This document shows positions 44,108-52,107 of a stretch of 64,000 nucleotides of DNA, piece by piece. The notes under the pieces were generated by a model. The model had not been told where the DNA came from and did no database searches. It worked only from the letters and a program-made list of their open reading frames with translations. Source of the DNA: Ardenticatenales bacterium (lineage in GTDB: Bacteria; Chloroflexota; Anaerolineae; Promineifilales; Promineifilaceae). The position numbers were made by a program, and so were the translations under genes. Where the stretch lies: NCBI GenBank assembly GCA_020634575.1, contig JACKBM010000009.1, forward strand, positions 79,133 to 143,132, written 5' to 3'. Each line of letters starts with the position of its first letter. Within the stretch, counting starts at the first letter, position 1.

Positions 44108-44363
44108 GTTTCTGTGGTTTTACTGGGGCAAAGCTTATGCCATACGAGGCAATTAGCTTTAGCCATCGTCCGGCATGATAGCCATAGAGATTCCTCGCTA
44201 AGTCAGGGCAGGCGTTTGGGTAACGTGTAGGGCGCTCGGAATGACGGTGACGGGGATGAGTGAGCCAGTTGGCCGGATAGCCGGTCGCAGTACTGACCTC
44301 CTATTTATCCCGCCCCGCGCTTGCCTTACGCTAACCCTGTTAACCCACCCCCATCGCCGCCTG
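44108..44363. other. Gene-free stretch before the glgP control region
   Basis: About 250 bp without a credible frame or clear structure; short direct GACGG(T/G)GACGGGG words occur near 44250. Confidence 0.35.
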
Positions 44364-44402
44364 AAATGAGCTCATTTGCCGTACAGAATAGTTGAGTATA
44401 CT
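44364..44402 (+). promoter_or_regulatory. glgP promoter with palindromic operator
   Basis: A perfect 14-bp palindrome AAATGAGCTCATTT (44364-44377) overlaps the place of the -35 box; TATACT (44397-44402) is the likely -10. A repressor bound there would block the promoter. Confidence 0.5.
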
Positions 44403-44460
44403 ATCTGTGGCAAATACGATAGTTGTGGTAGCAACTTTTTCAACCAAGGAATCATTTAGT

Positions 44461-46593
44461 ATGAAACTGCCTTTTGCAGAGAAAGTACCCGAGAAAATCG
44501 GTCGCCTTCCTGAATTAGCCTACAATTTATGGTGGAGCTGGACGCCCGACGCGCGTGATCTGTTCCGCCGGCTGGATTACCCACTCTGGCGTAAGACCCA
44601 GCACAACCCCGTGCAAATGCTGGCCGAAATGAGCCAGGAAAAACTGCGTTCGGCCGCCGCCGATCCGGCCTTTTTCCGCCAATACAACAAGGTCATGCTC
44701 CAGTTTGACGCCATGATGAGTAATGGCGACGCCTGGTTTAGCCAGACCTACCCGGAGATGAAGGGGAAAACAATCGCCTACTTCTCCTTTGAATATGGCA
44801 TCCATAATTCGCTGCCGATTTACTCTGGCGGTCTGGGCATTTTGTCTGGTGACCACGCCAAGGAGAGCAGCGACCTGGGCATCCCGCTGGTCGGGATTGG
44901 CTTCATGTACCCGCAGGGGTATTTCCGCCAGCGCATTCCATCCCACGGCTGGCAGGAAGCCATCTACGAGCAGCTTGATATCAGCAAAGCGCCCATCATG
45001 GCCGCCAAGGACAAAGATGGCAATGATCTGAAAGTCTCCGTGCGCATCGGCGACACGGAGGTTTGGGCCCGTTTCTGGCACATCAAGGTTGGCCGCACCA
45101 AGCTCTACCTGATGGATACGGACGTGGATGAAAATGATCCCTGGAATCGGGAGCTTTCGGCCCGGCTCTACTCGGGCGACGGCGACACCCGGCTGCGGCA
45201 GGAAATGTTGCTGGGTATCGGCGGCGTACGCGCCCTGCGCAAGTTGGGTTATGACCCGAGCGTCTGGCACATGAACGAAGGCCATTCCGCCTTCCTGGTG
45301 CTGGAATGTATCCGCGAACGGGTTAAAGCGGGCGCCACCTATGACGAAGCCGTGGCGGCCGTGCGCCATCAATCAATTTTCACGACCCACACGCCGGTAC
45401 CGGCCGGTCACGACGCCTTCTCCTTCCACATGATGGAGAAATATTTCAGTGGCTATTGGGATGAACTTGGCCTGAGCCGGGAGCAGTTCCTGGAAATCGG
45501 CCGGCATGAGGAGCCCTGGGGCACGGCCTTCAACATGACCGTCCTGGCCCTGAAGATGTCCGGTCACTCCAATGGCGTCAGCCAGCTGCACGGCCAGGTC
45601 TCACGCGAGATGTGGCAGAAGGTCTGGAACGTCAGCAGCCCGGACGAGGTGCCGATTTCGGCCATCACCAACGGCGTCCACGTGCCCACCTGGATCTCGC
45701 CGGAATATGATGAGCTTTTCCGCAAATACCTGGGCCCCAACTGGTTGCAACAGCAGGATGATCCCGCTCTCTGGACGCGTCTCGGCGAAATTCCCGACAA
45801 CGTGCTCTGGGACACCCACATCAAACTCAAACAAAAGCTGCTGCACCGTATGCGTGAACGGGCCCGCATTCGCTGGGTCGACGGCCGTAATGACACCACC
45901 CAGGTGCTGACCAACGGCACGCTCCTGGACCCGGATGCGCTGACCATCGGCTTTGCCCGGCGCTTCGCCACCTACAAGCGGGCGACGCTGGTCTTCCGCG
46001 ACCTGGAACGGCTGCGCCGCCTGATGCTGGACGTCCACCGGCCGCTCCAGTTCATCTTCGCCGGCAAGGCGCACCCGGCTGATGACCCGGGCAAACACCT
46101 CATCCAGGCGATCTACAATCTGGCCAAGCACCACCAACTGGGCGGGCGCATCGCCTTCATCGAAGATTACGATATGCATATGGGCCGCTACCTGAAAGCG
46201 GGCGTCGATGTCTGGCTAAACAACCCGCGCCGCCCCCGCGAGGCCAGCGGCACCAGCGGCATGAAGGCGGCCATCAACGGCGTGCCCAACATGAGCATCC
46301 TGGATGGCTGGTGGGTCGAAGGCTACAATGGCGCCAATGGCTGGGCGATTGGCAACAATGCCCTCCTCGACAATACCGAGGCCCAGGACGAGGCCGATGC
46401 CAACTCCATCTACCAGTTGCTGGAAGATGAGGTTATTCCGCTGTACTATGACCGGGATCGCGACGATACGCCGCGAGGCTGGGTCGATATTATGCGTGAG
46501 AGCATCCGTTCGGTCGCCCCGCAATTCGGCATGCGCCGGATGCTGAAAGAGTATACCGAGCAGCTCTACATTCCAGCGCTGACTGAAGAATAA
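44461..46593 (+). CDS. glgP: Alpha-glucan (glycogen) phosphorylase, GT35
   Basis: 710 aa from the ATG at 44461 (AAGGA upstream); a longer TTG reading runs into the promoter. N-terminal DUF3417 region (LPELAYNLWWSWTPDARDLF), then the phosphorylase domain: YFSFEYGIHNSLPIYSGGLG, WHMNEGHSAFLVLE, IGFARRFATYKRATL, and the PLP lysine in EASGTSGMKAAINGV. This is the short GlgP/MalP type common in thermophiles and Chloroflexota that releases glucose-1-phosphate from glycogen or maltodextrin. A perfect 30-bp palindrome follows the stop. Confidence 0.95.
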   Translation: MKLPFAEKVPEKIGRLPELAYNLWWSWTPDARDLFRRLDYPLWRKTQHNPVQMLAEMSQEKLRSAAADPAFFRQYNKVMLQFDAMMSNGDAWFSQTYPEMKGKTIAYFSFEYGIHNSLPIYSGGLGILSGDHAKESSDLGIPLVGIGFMYPQGYFRQRIPSHGWQEAIYEQLDISKAPIMAAKDKDGNDLKVSVRIGDTEVWARFWHIKVGRTKLYLMDTDVDENDPWNRELSARLYSGDGDTRLRQEMLLGIGGVRALRKLGYDPSVWHMNEGHSAFLVLECIRERVKAGATYDEAVAAVRHQSIFTTHTPVPAGHDAFSFHMMEKYFSGYWDELGLSREQFLEIGRHEEPWGTAFNMTVLALKMSGHSNGVSQLHGQVSREMWQKVWNVSSPDEVPISAITNGVHVPTWISPEYDELFRKYLGPNWLQQQDDPALWTRLGEIPDNVLWDTHIKLKQKLLHRMRERARIRWVDGRNDTTQVLTNGTLLDPDALTIGFARRFATYKRATLVFRDLERLRRLMLDVHRPLQFIFAGKAHPADDPGKHLIQAIYNLAKHHQLGGRIAFIEDYDMHMGRYLKAGVDVWLNNPRRPREASGTSGMKAAINGVPNMSILDGWWVEGYNGANGWAIGNNALLDNTEAQDEADANSIYQLLEDEVIPLYYDRDRDDTPRGWVDIMRESIRSVAPQFGMRRMLKEYTEQLYIPALTEE

Positions 46594-46604
46594 CGATTGA
46601 GCAT

Positions 46605-46634
46605 AGGGCGAGGGACCGGCCGGTCCCTCGCCCT
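46605..46634. repeat. Perfect 30-bp palindrome after glgP, centred on ACCGGCCGGT
   Basis: Each 15-base half (AGGGCGAGGGACCGG) is the exact complement of the other; the iterated 10-mer forms the centre. No T-run follows, only CCCTTCCTC. As RNA it makes a 13- to 14-bp hairpin that may end the glgP transcript. Confidence 0.8.
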
Positions 46635-46643
46635 CCCTTCCTC

Positions 46644-46967
46644 ATGAAACCCTGGCTACGCCGTTTACTCTACTTGCTAATTGTCCTGGTCTGGCTGCTG
46701 GTAATGGCCTTCCCCATTTTTGCCGTTGTGCTGGCCAGCCGCGGCGAAATTCAGCTGGGGGATGATCCGGCCAATAGCAGCCGCGTTTTCCTGATCCAGG
46801 AAGCTGATGCTGAAGGCATTGGTATCCAAACGATTCGGGAGACAGGTGACGACCTGGTCTGCAGCGAGACCTCCGTCACTTACCTGATGTGGAAAGGCGA
46901 AGGGGAGAACAGCCGCTTCTGTAGCTGTGCCGCCAGCGGCGAAAGCTTCAGTGGCCGTTGCCCCTGA
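46644..46967 (+). CDS. Small membrane-anchored, cysteine-containing protein
   Basis: 107 aa. One N-terminal TM segment or uncleaved signal (LLYLLIVLVWLLVMAFPIFAVVLA) followed by an extracytoplasmic domain with four cysteines (LVCSETSVTYL, RFCSCAASGESFSGRCP), which could form disulfides or bind metal. No family recognised. Starts 9 bp after the palindrome. Confidence 0.6.
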   Translation: MKPWLRRLLYLLIVLVWLLVMAFPIFAVVLASRGEIQLGDDPANSSRVFLIQEADAEGIGIQTIRETGDDLVCSETSVTYLMWKGEGENSRFCSCAASGESFSGRCP

Positions 46968-47057
46968 CCGGCGTAAGGGAGTATCATCCGGCCCCATCAA
47001 GGGATTGGTGCTGGCAAACCGGCCGGTGCCTGAGTTGACACATGGGAGAATTCAAAC

Positions 47058-47489
47058 ATGGGTAATGTAGCAGTAAAATGGACCGGTGAAGATAGCCAGA
47101 TGTTTATCGGACGTGACAGCTTTGGCCACGTCGTTCTCTCCGGTTCCTGGCCCAAGGATGGCGACGATAGCTGGCAGGAATGGAAAGGTCTCAAACCTTC
47201 TGACCTGCTTCTGCTCAGCCTGGCCAGCTGCTCAGCCTACGATGTCGTCATGATTCTTGGCCGCCAGCGGCAAGACCTCGCCAATCTATACGTCGATGTC
47301 GACGGCAAGCAGGCCGACGAAGCGCCTTACCAATTCACCGACATCCATCTCCATTACGTGGCGTCCGGCACAGACCTCGATCCCAAGAAGCTGGAGAGGG
47401 CCATTGTTCTGTCGGAAGAGAAATATTGCTCGGTCGCCGCAACTATCAGCGGTGTGGCTAAACTCACCCACAGTTTTGAGATCCGCTAA
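47058..47489 (+). CDS. OsmC-family peroxidase-like protein
   Basis: 143 aa. The two redox cysteines are in place: [14 protein letters not shown] (about residue 58) and [12 protein letters not shown] (about 122), with [12 protein letters not shown] before the first. OsmC/Ohr proteins reduce organic hydroperoxides with thiol donors; the family member here is closer to general OsmC-like than to Ohr. GGGAG precedes the ATG. Confidence 0.9.
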   Translation: MGNVAVKWTGEDSQMFIGRDSFGHVVLSGSWPKDGDDSWQEWKGLKPSDLLLLSLASCSAYDVVMILGRQRQDLANLYVDVDGKQADEAPYQFTDIHLHYVASGTDLDPKKLERAIVLSEEKYCSVAATISGVAKLTHSFEIR

Positions 47490-47528
47490 CAAAGCGTTAG
47501 CTTTGGGCACGCCCCGGGCAATTTGTGA

Positions 47529-47534
47529 TACAAT
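47529..47534 (+). promoter_or_regulatory. -10 box of the two-TM protein/YtxH-like/RR/PHP run
   Basis: TACAAT ends 10 nt before ATG 47544, so the transcript would have almost no leader. No ribosome-binding site and no clear -35. Confidence 0.4.
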
Positions 47535-47543
47535 TTTTCCGTT

Positions 47544-48077
47544 ATGACGACTTCCAGGCTTCCTGGCGCAACGGCTGAATATCAACCATCAGAAGCACAG
47601 CTGGAAAGAGCCAGAGCGCTTGACCGGTTCAATCTGTGGGCCGTTTACCTGCCCGTCATTGTAGTCTCTCTGCTCGTGCTGGTGCTTTTAGCTCTTCTCA
47701 TTTGGACAGCTGTAATTAATGACCGCAGTCGCACGCTGGTATCTGCCACCGCAGACTTGCTGACGATCTTGGCCATCGCCCCCACTTTGTTGCTCTGTGC
47801 TTTACTACCTGGGCTGGCCATTTACACCGTCGTTGAAGGCCGCCGCCGTGATATGGCGCCTTTGCGTAGCCTGCAACGTCTTTTCTGGCGGTTGGAAAGC
47901 CTGATCGTCCGCGTGCGCGGCATTGTCAATCAATATGCACCGCAGGTTGCCCGGCCGGTAACCCGGTTTAATGCCTGGTTCGCCCGCCAGGAGACATTGA
48001 TCACAAGACTCCTTACACCCGGCGGCGCCGCAACGGTGCGCCAGGATCGAGATTCAACTCATGAATTGGAAGAGTAA
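47544..48077 (+). CDS. Two-TM membrane protein, unknown
   Basis: 177 aa: TM segments at about 32-56 and 68-95, then a basic, amphipathic C-terminal helix (LQRLFWRLESLIVRVRG) and ARPVTRFNAWFARQETLI. Layout is like the DUF948-like protein at 5925 and it is likewise followed by a YtxH-like gene, but direct identity is low. Its 3' end overlaps the next gene by 17 bp. Confidence 0.75.
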   Translation: MTTSRLPGATAEYQPSEAQLERARALDRFNLWAVYLPVIVVSLLVLVLLALLIWTAVINDRSRTLVSATADLLTILAIAPTLLLCALLPGLAIYTVVEGRRRDMAPLRSLQRLFWRLESLIVRVRGIVNQYAPQVARPVTRFNAWFARQETLITRLLTPGGAATVRQDRDSTHELEE

Positions 48078-48258
48078 ATATCTACTTGCCGGCACCCTCA
48101 TCGGGGCCCTCGCAGGCCTTGGCACGGCTTATCTCATGGCCCGCACTGCCGAAGAACGTGGTGAAGGCCCACCCGAAATCAAGACTGTTGATGCGCTACG
48201 GGCCTCCGTCGGCCTTATCGGCGTTGTCCGCGCCATCGCAGCCCTGGGTGACAAATAG
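48061..48258 (+). CDS. Short YtxH-like glycine-zipper protein
   Basis: 65 aa. The N-terminal helix LLAGTLIGALAGLGTAYLMARTAEE has the glycine-zipper and arginine boundary typical of YtxH-type proteins; the tail (TVDALRASVGLIGVVRAIAAL) is amphipathic. Overlaps the upstream gene by 17 bp, supporting coupling. The response regulator starts 9 bp downstream. Confidence 0.7.
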   Translation: MNWKSKYLLAGTLIGALAGLGTAYLMARTAEERGEGPPEIKTVDALRASVGLIGVVRAIAALGDK

Positions 48259-48266
48259 GATTGCGT

Positions 48267-48638
48267 ATGACCCAGATCATTGTCGTTGATGATGACCGGG
48301 ACAACTCAAGATTAATCAAGATGCTGTTGGAAATGGATGGCTATGGTGTCCACCTCTGCCCCAGCATCGCCAAGGCCTGCGACGCCGCTGAAACCGGCAC
48401 CACAGCCTTTATTATTGACTATCATCTGGCGCGGGGTGAGACTGGTGTTGAACTTGTCAGCCTCATCCGAGACGGGCAAACCGGCGCGCCAACCGACACA
48501 CCAGTTATTGTCACATCCGGTGACGAACGCTGCCGCGAGGCAGCCCTCAAGGTAGGCGCAGACGTCTTCCTCCTCAAGCCCTACGGCCCCAGCATTCTAA
48601 CCGCAGAACTCAGCAAGCTAACTGGAAAGGACAACTGA
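48267..48638 (+). CDS. Stand-alone response regulator receiver
   Basis: 123 aa, receiver domain only. Acidic pocket VVDDDRDN, phospho-acceptor Asp in AFIIDYHLARGETG, Thr/Ser switch in VIVTSGDE, Lys in FLLKPYGPS. AGGA lies before ATG 48267. With no output domain it must act through protein contacts. The PHP-AlbA_2 gene begins one base after its stop, making that protein a likely partner. Confidence 0.9.
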   Translation: MTQIIVVDDDRDNSRLIKMLLEMDGYGVHLCPSIAKACDAAETGTTAFIIDYHLARGETGVELVSLIRDGQTGAPTDTPVIVTSGDERCREAALKVGADVFLLKPYGPSILTAELSKLTGKDN

Positions 48639-48639
48639 A

Positions 48640-50418
48640 GTGGGTAATCGCTCCCGTCGACGTTCAAGACATGCCGGCAGCGGCAGCAGCGGCAAACGAC
48701 AATGGCGCCGCATGGATTTACACATCCACACCCCGGGTTCCAACGATTATCAGGAACCCGATATAAGCTATCTCGACATCTTGCGGCAAGCAGAGCTTCG
48801 CGGCCTGGATATCATTGCTTTTACCGATCACAACACGGTGGCTGGCTATGTCGCCATGATGCAGCAGATCAACGATTTACGCCTGCTGCAGCGCCTGGGC
48901 CGGATGGCGCCAGACGAAGAGCGGCTGCTGGAAACGTACGAGAAATTGCTCTCAAAGCTGCTGGTTTTACCTGGCTTTGAATTCACCGCTACGTTTGGCT
49001 TCCATATCCTGGCTCTTTTCCCACCCGATACGGATCCTGCCTATCTGGAACATTTGCTGCTGACGCTGCGGGTGCCGCTGGATCAACTCCGCACGGGTAG
49101 CTCCACCGTCGGCGCCACGACAGATGTCATCACCGCCTATCGGATTCTCAATGAGGCCGGCGCCCTGGTGATCGCAGCTCATGCCAACTCCAGCAATGGC
49201 GTTTTCATGCGCGATTTCGCCTTCGGTGGCCAGACACGCATCGCCTACACCCAGGATCCCAACCTCCATGCTCTGGAGGTAACTGACCTGGAAAAGCGGA
49301 GCCGGCACACTACCCAGCGCTTCTTCAATGGCTCCAAACCTGAGTACCCCCGCGCGATGCGCTGTATTCAGGGTTCAGACTCGCACCGATTGGTCCAGGA
49401 TCCTGGCAACCCCAAGTACCTGGGCATCGGCGATCGTGTCACAGAAATCTTGCTTCCTGAACTCAGTTTTGCCGCCCTGGCGAAAGTAATCAAGGGAACA
49501 GATCTCTCCCTGACTCGGCCATTCCGGGGCAAGGCGCCCGCCCTTGACTTTGTGCAGGCAGCCCAGGAACAAGGCGAATCCCTGGTTCAGGCATTTCGGC
49601 CGAATATGGCGGCCCGCGGTGGCAATCTGCGCCAGATTCTCTGTGATATCTGCGCGATGGCTAACACCAACGGCGGCACCATCTATGTCGGGGCCACGCC
49701 AGAGCCGAAACAAAAACCCGAAGGCGTTCGCAACCCCACACAGGCCATCAAAAGGCTGCAGGATTCCATCACCAAACATCTCTCGCCTGAACCGGATGTC
49801 AATATCGACATCCTCAAATCAGGCGCGAACTCCGTGGTGCGCATTACCGTGGCGCCCGGTCGCGATCTCCCGTACTCCATCGATCAGTCGGAATATTATG
49901 TTCGCGATGAGACAGAGACCAATCTGGCCGTCCGCGACGAGCTGGTGCAACTGATTGAGCGTGGCTTGAAATTGCGTGAGGTGCTGGGGCTGGAATCAGC
50001 CATTGAAGTCTTGCCGGAAACAAAGCCGCCGGTCATCACGCCCACCAAGAAAGCAACTGAAGAGGAACCGCCCATTCCGCGGACCGGCGTCGAAATTGTC
50101 GACAGCGAAAAGCGGGGCGGCACCCTGTATCACACAGTCCGTGACTTGCGGAACGATAACCTGATCAAAAATGTAACCCGCTCGTCCGCCCGCAAACTCT
50201 GGCATTACGCCATCACCCAACAAGAAAGCGGTGAGCCCAAAATGGATAAGATCCGCTGGCAGGGCAACATGGCCGTGCTGGGCGCGAGGAAGCGGGATGA
50301 CAATGTCTGGTATGACCTGGCGCTAAAACAGGATGGCAACCTGCACGTCTACTATGGTGTTACCGACAGCGGTTTGAATGATATGTGGCTCAAGCTGATT
50401 GAGCAGGAGAACATCTAG
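48640..50418 (+). CDS. PHP phosphoesterase fused to an AlbA_2-like nucleic-acid-binding domain
   Basis: 592 aa from GTG 48640 (AAAGGA upstream). After a basic N-terminus (RSRRRSRHAGSGSS) comes a PHP domain (about 23-300): metal-binding LHIHTPGS, AFTDHNTVAGY, LPGFEFTATFGFHILALF, AAHANSSNG and GSDSHRL. Next is an AlbA_2/Schlafen-type domain (about 315-450): RGGNLRQILCDICAMANTN then GGTIYVG. The last 110 residues form an unrecognised domain (RNDNLIKNVTRSSARKLWHY). The combination suggests a metal-dependent enzyme acting on nucleic acid or a nucleotide, possibly controlled by the adjacent receiver protein. Converges with the next gene, overlapping by four bases. Confidence 0.8.
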   Translation: MGNRSRRRSRHAGSGSSGKRQWRRMDLHIHTPGSNDYQEPDISYLDILRQAELRGLDIIAFTDHNTVAGYVAMMQQINDLRLLQRLGRMAPDEERLLETYEKLLSKLLVLPGFEFTATFGFHILALFPPDTDPAYLEHLLLTLRVPLDQLRTGSSTVGATTDVITAYRILNEAGALVIAAHANSSNGVFMRDFAFGGQTRIAYTQDPNLHALEVTDLEKRSRHTTQRFFNGSKPEYPRAMRCIQGSDSHRLVQDPGNPKYLGIGDRVTEILLPELSFAALAKVIKGTDLSLTRPFRGKAPALDFVQAAQEQGESLVQAFRPNMAARGGNLRQILCDICAMANTNGGTIYVGATPEPKQKPEGVRNPTQAIKRLQDSITKHLSPEPDVNIDILKSGANSVVRITVAPGRDLPYSIDQSEYYVRDETETNLAVRDELVQLIERGLKLREVLGLESAIEVLPETKPPVITPTKKATEEEPPIPRTGVEIVDSEKRGGTLYHTVRDLRNDNLIKNVTRSSARKLWHYAITQQESGEPKMDKIRWQGNMAVLGARKRDDNVWYDLALKQDGNLHVYYGVTDSGLNDMWLKLIEQENI

Positions 50419-51533
50419 AGGGCCGGACCTTCTAGCTCCCAGACGAAAACCTGGCCGAGTTCATCAACCGCAGCCACCTTCGTGCCTGCGGTCGTCAGGC
50501 TGAGTATCGGCGCTTCCAGTTGTAACCTGGTGGCGCCGTTTTCGTTTAATGAATGCACCAGGAGCTGATGCCGCTGCCGCGCCACAACGACATCCAGCGG
50601 CGCAGGGAGCTCCAGCTGTTGCGGCTCCCCTTTGATGACAAACTTGGCCAGTTGGTTATCAGCCCGCAACACAAACAGCTTGCGCTGATTCAAGGCCAGC
50701 GCCGTCGCCGGCTCGGTGGAGTCTGAAGTCTGGAAAAGCATTTTGTCCTGGCCGGGTGACCAGACCTGGACGGTGCCATCCTGGCAACCGACCGCCAGCA
50801 AACAACCATCGGCTGCCAGCGACAACAAATGGCTGCCCGGCAGCTTTTTGTGCCAGCGCAGGGCCAGGCAAAGCTGGCCTCGCCGAATCTGGGCCTCGCA
50901 GGCAGAGGCAGCCAGCTGCTGAATCCCAAGACGCGCTGCCCAGAACTGCAGCAATTGGAACATGGTCTCCTCATTGCGATCCCGAGGAGGCCAGAGTGAG
51001 AGATGCTCCAACAGCAATTCCCGAAGTCTGATAATGTCCTGGCGAAATTGGCGGAGGCCGGGCGCATTTAGGGCATATCCGTAGCTATACCGGGCCATAA
51101 GTTCAAGGATGAAGTGCACATCGGCTAACGCCCTGGCCTGGCCCAACTCTTGCCAGCTGGCCCGCAATGTTTCCGCCTCAAGGTAAATAGAACCCAGACG
51201 GCGGGCCCATTGATTAAGCAATTCATCATGACGATGACGTGGCCCCCAACGGCTGATAACATCACCGACGGCCGGGTCCAGGTGCAGCAAATCAGCACGG
51301 AAACTGATCAACCCGGCCTCAACCAATTCCTGCACAATCGTCGGCCAGCGTGCCGCCGCATACTCTTTGCCCAGAACCACACGCCGGCAGCGCTCTTCCG
51401 GTTGATCAGGAAATAAGCCGAGGAAAAGTATCAGGCTCTGCGCTTCATCTGATGACAGGGCGTCAAAACGAGTCCGCAGGTCTGACAGCGCAGACCGCAG
51501 TTGGACAGCTGGTGTGATTTCCTTTTCCACCAT
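50415..51533 (-). CDS. Winged-helix/helical protein with C-terminal beta-propeller-like repeats
   Basis: 372 aa. Residues 1-110 resemble the winged-helix tail of STAND-type ATPases (FDALSSDEAQSLILFLGLFP, IVQELVEAGLISF), followed by a helical segment (110-220). From about 235 the sequence has WD40-like blades (LLSLAADGCLLAVGCQDGTV followed by QVWSPG; AAVDELGQVFVWEL). No NTPase domain precedes them, so the gene looks like the C-terminal half of a STAND protein living alone. It converges on the PHP gene. Function unknown. Confidence 0.65.
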   Translation of the reverse strand: MVEKEITPAVQLRSALSDLRTRFDALSSDEAQSLILFLGLFPDQPEERCRRVVLGKEYAAARWPTIVQELVEAGLISFRADLLHLDPAVGDVISRWGPRHRHDELLNQWARRLGSIYLEAETLRASWQELGQARALADVHFILELMARYSYGYALNAPGLRQFRQDIIRLRELLLEHLSLWPPRDRNEETMFQLLQFWAARLGIQQLAASACEAQIRRGQLCLALRWHKKLPGSHLLSLAADGCLLAVGCQDGTVQVWSPGQDKMLFQTSDSTEPATALALNQRKLFVLRADNQLAKFVIKGEPQQLELPAPLDVVVARQRHQLLVHSLNENGATRLQLEAPILSLTTAGTKVAAVDELGQVFVWELEGPAL

Positions 51534-52107
51534 TCCCAGAAATTACCCCCACTCGGCAACCGAGTACACCAACCGGTGGAGATATGTTACCACCGCAGCG
51601 ACAAGTAGCTGCGTTTCCCCGGCCGAATGGCCCGGTTCATAGTTGTGTTGAAGCTCAGTTGCCCAATTGCCTTACCCCTAGAAGTTTGCCAGACAATCAT
51701 CATTCCGTCAAAGGCAAAAGGAGATGCATAATGCTCAATATTTGTTGCCGCCCAACCTTATCACATGCCTACCTTCACGCCTGGGTAACCACCATTTGCT
51801 GAGCTTACCCTTAGCCCGCGCATCCAGTTCGGGCAGTTAACCGTTATCATTGGAAAGGGTTTGTATGATTTGCTGATTTGAGGATTCGGTCACATGGAGT
51901 AATGCAGTCGACAATAGGGTAATTTTCGCGTTTACTTGAGTTGGAAAGCCAGATGGGACGCTTTACGTAATAATAACGGCGGATGGGCCAGTTCCGCGTT
52001 ATGATATAGGGGGATTTGCCACTCGCACTTGTCTATTCCCGCTTGTTGTGACCTGCGCCTTGAAAAGTTGTCCATAAGTCTGGTTCCAGAAACACGTCAT
52101 TAAGCAC
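51534..52107. other. 574-bp gap between divergent genes, with a possible micro-ORF
   Basis: Divergent control region of the beta-propeller and pseudokinase genes. It is AT-richer than its surroundings. TATGAT (52000-52005) could be a -10 box for the pseudokinase. AAAGGAG (from 51715) lies 8 nt before ATG 51731 of a 23-codon frame (MLNICCRPTL..., ends 51802), which may be a leader peptide or chance. No strong hairpin was found. Confidence 0.35.

Noticed and set aside
51731..51802. 23-codon peptide gene with good ribosome-binding site
   Set aside because: Too short to support from sequence alone; kept only as a remark in the gap entry.
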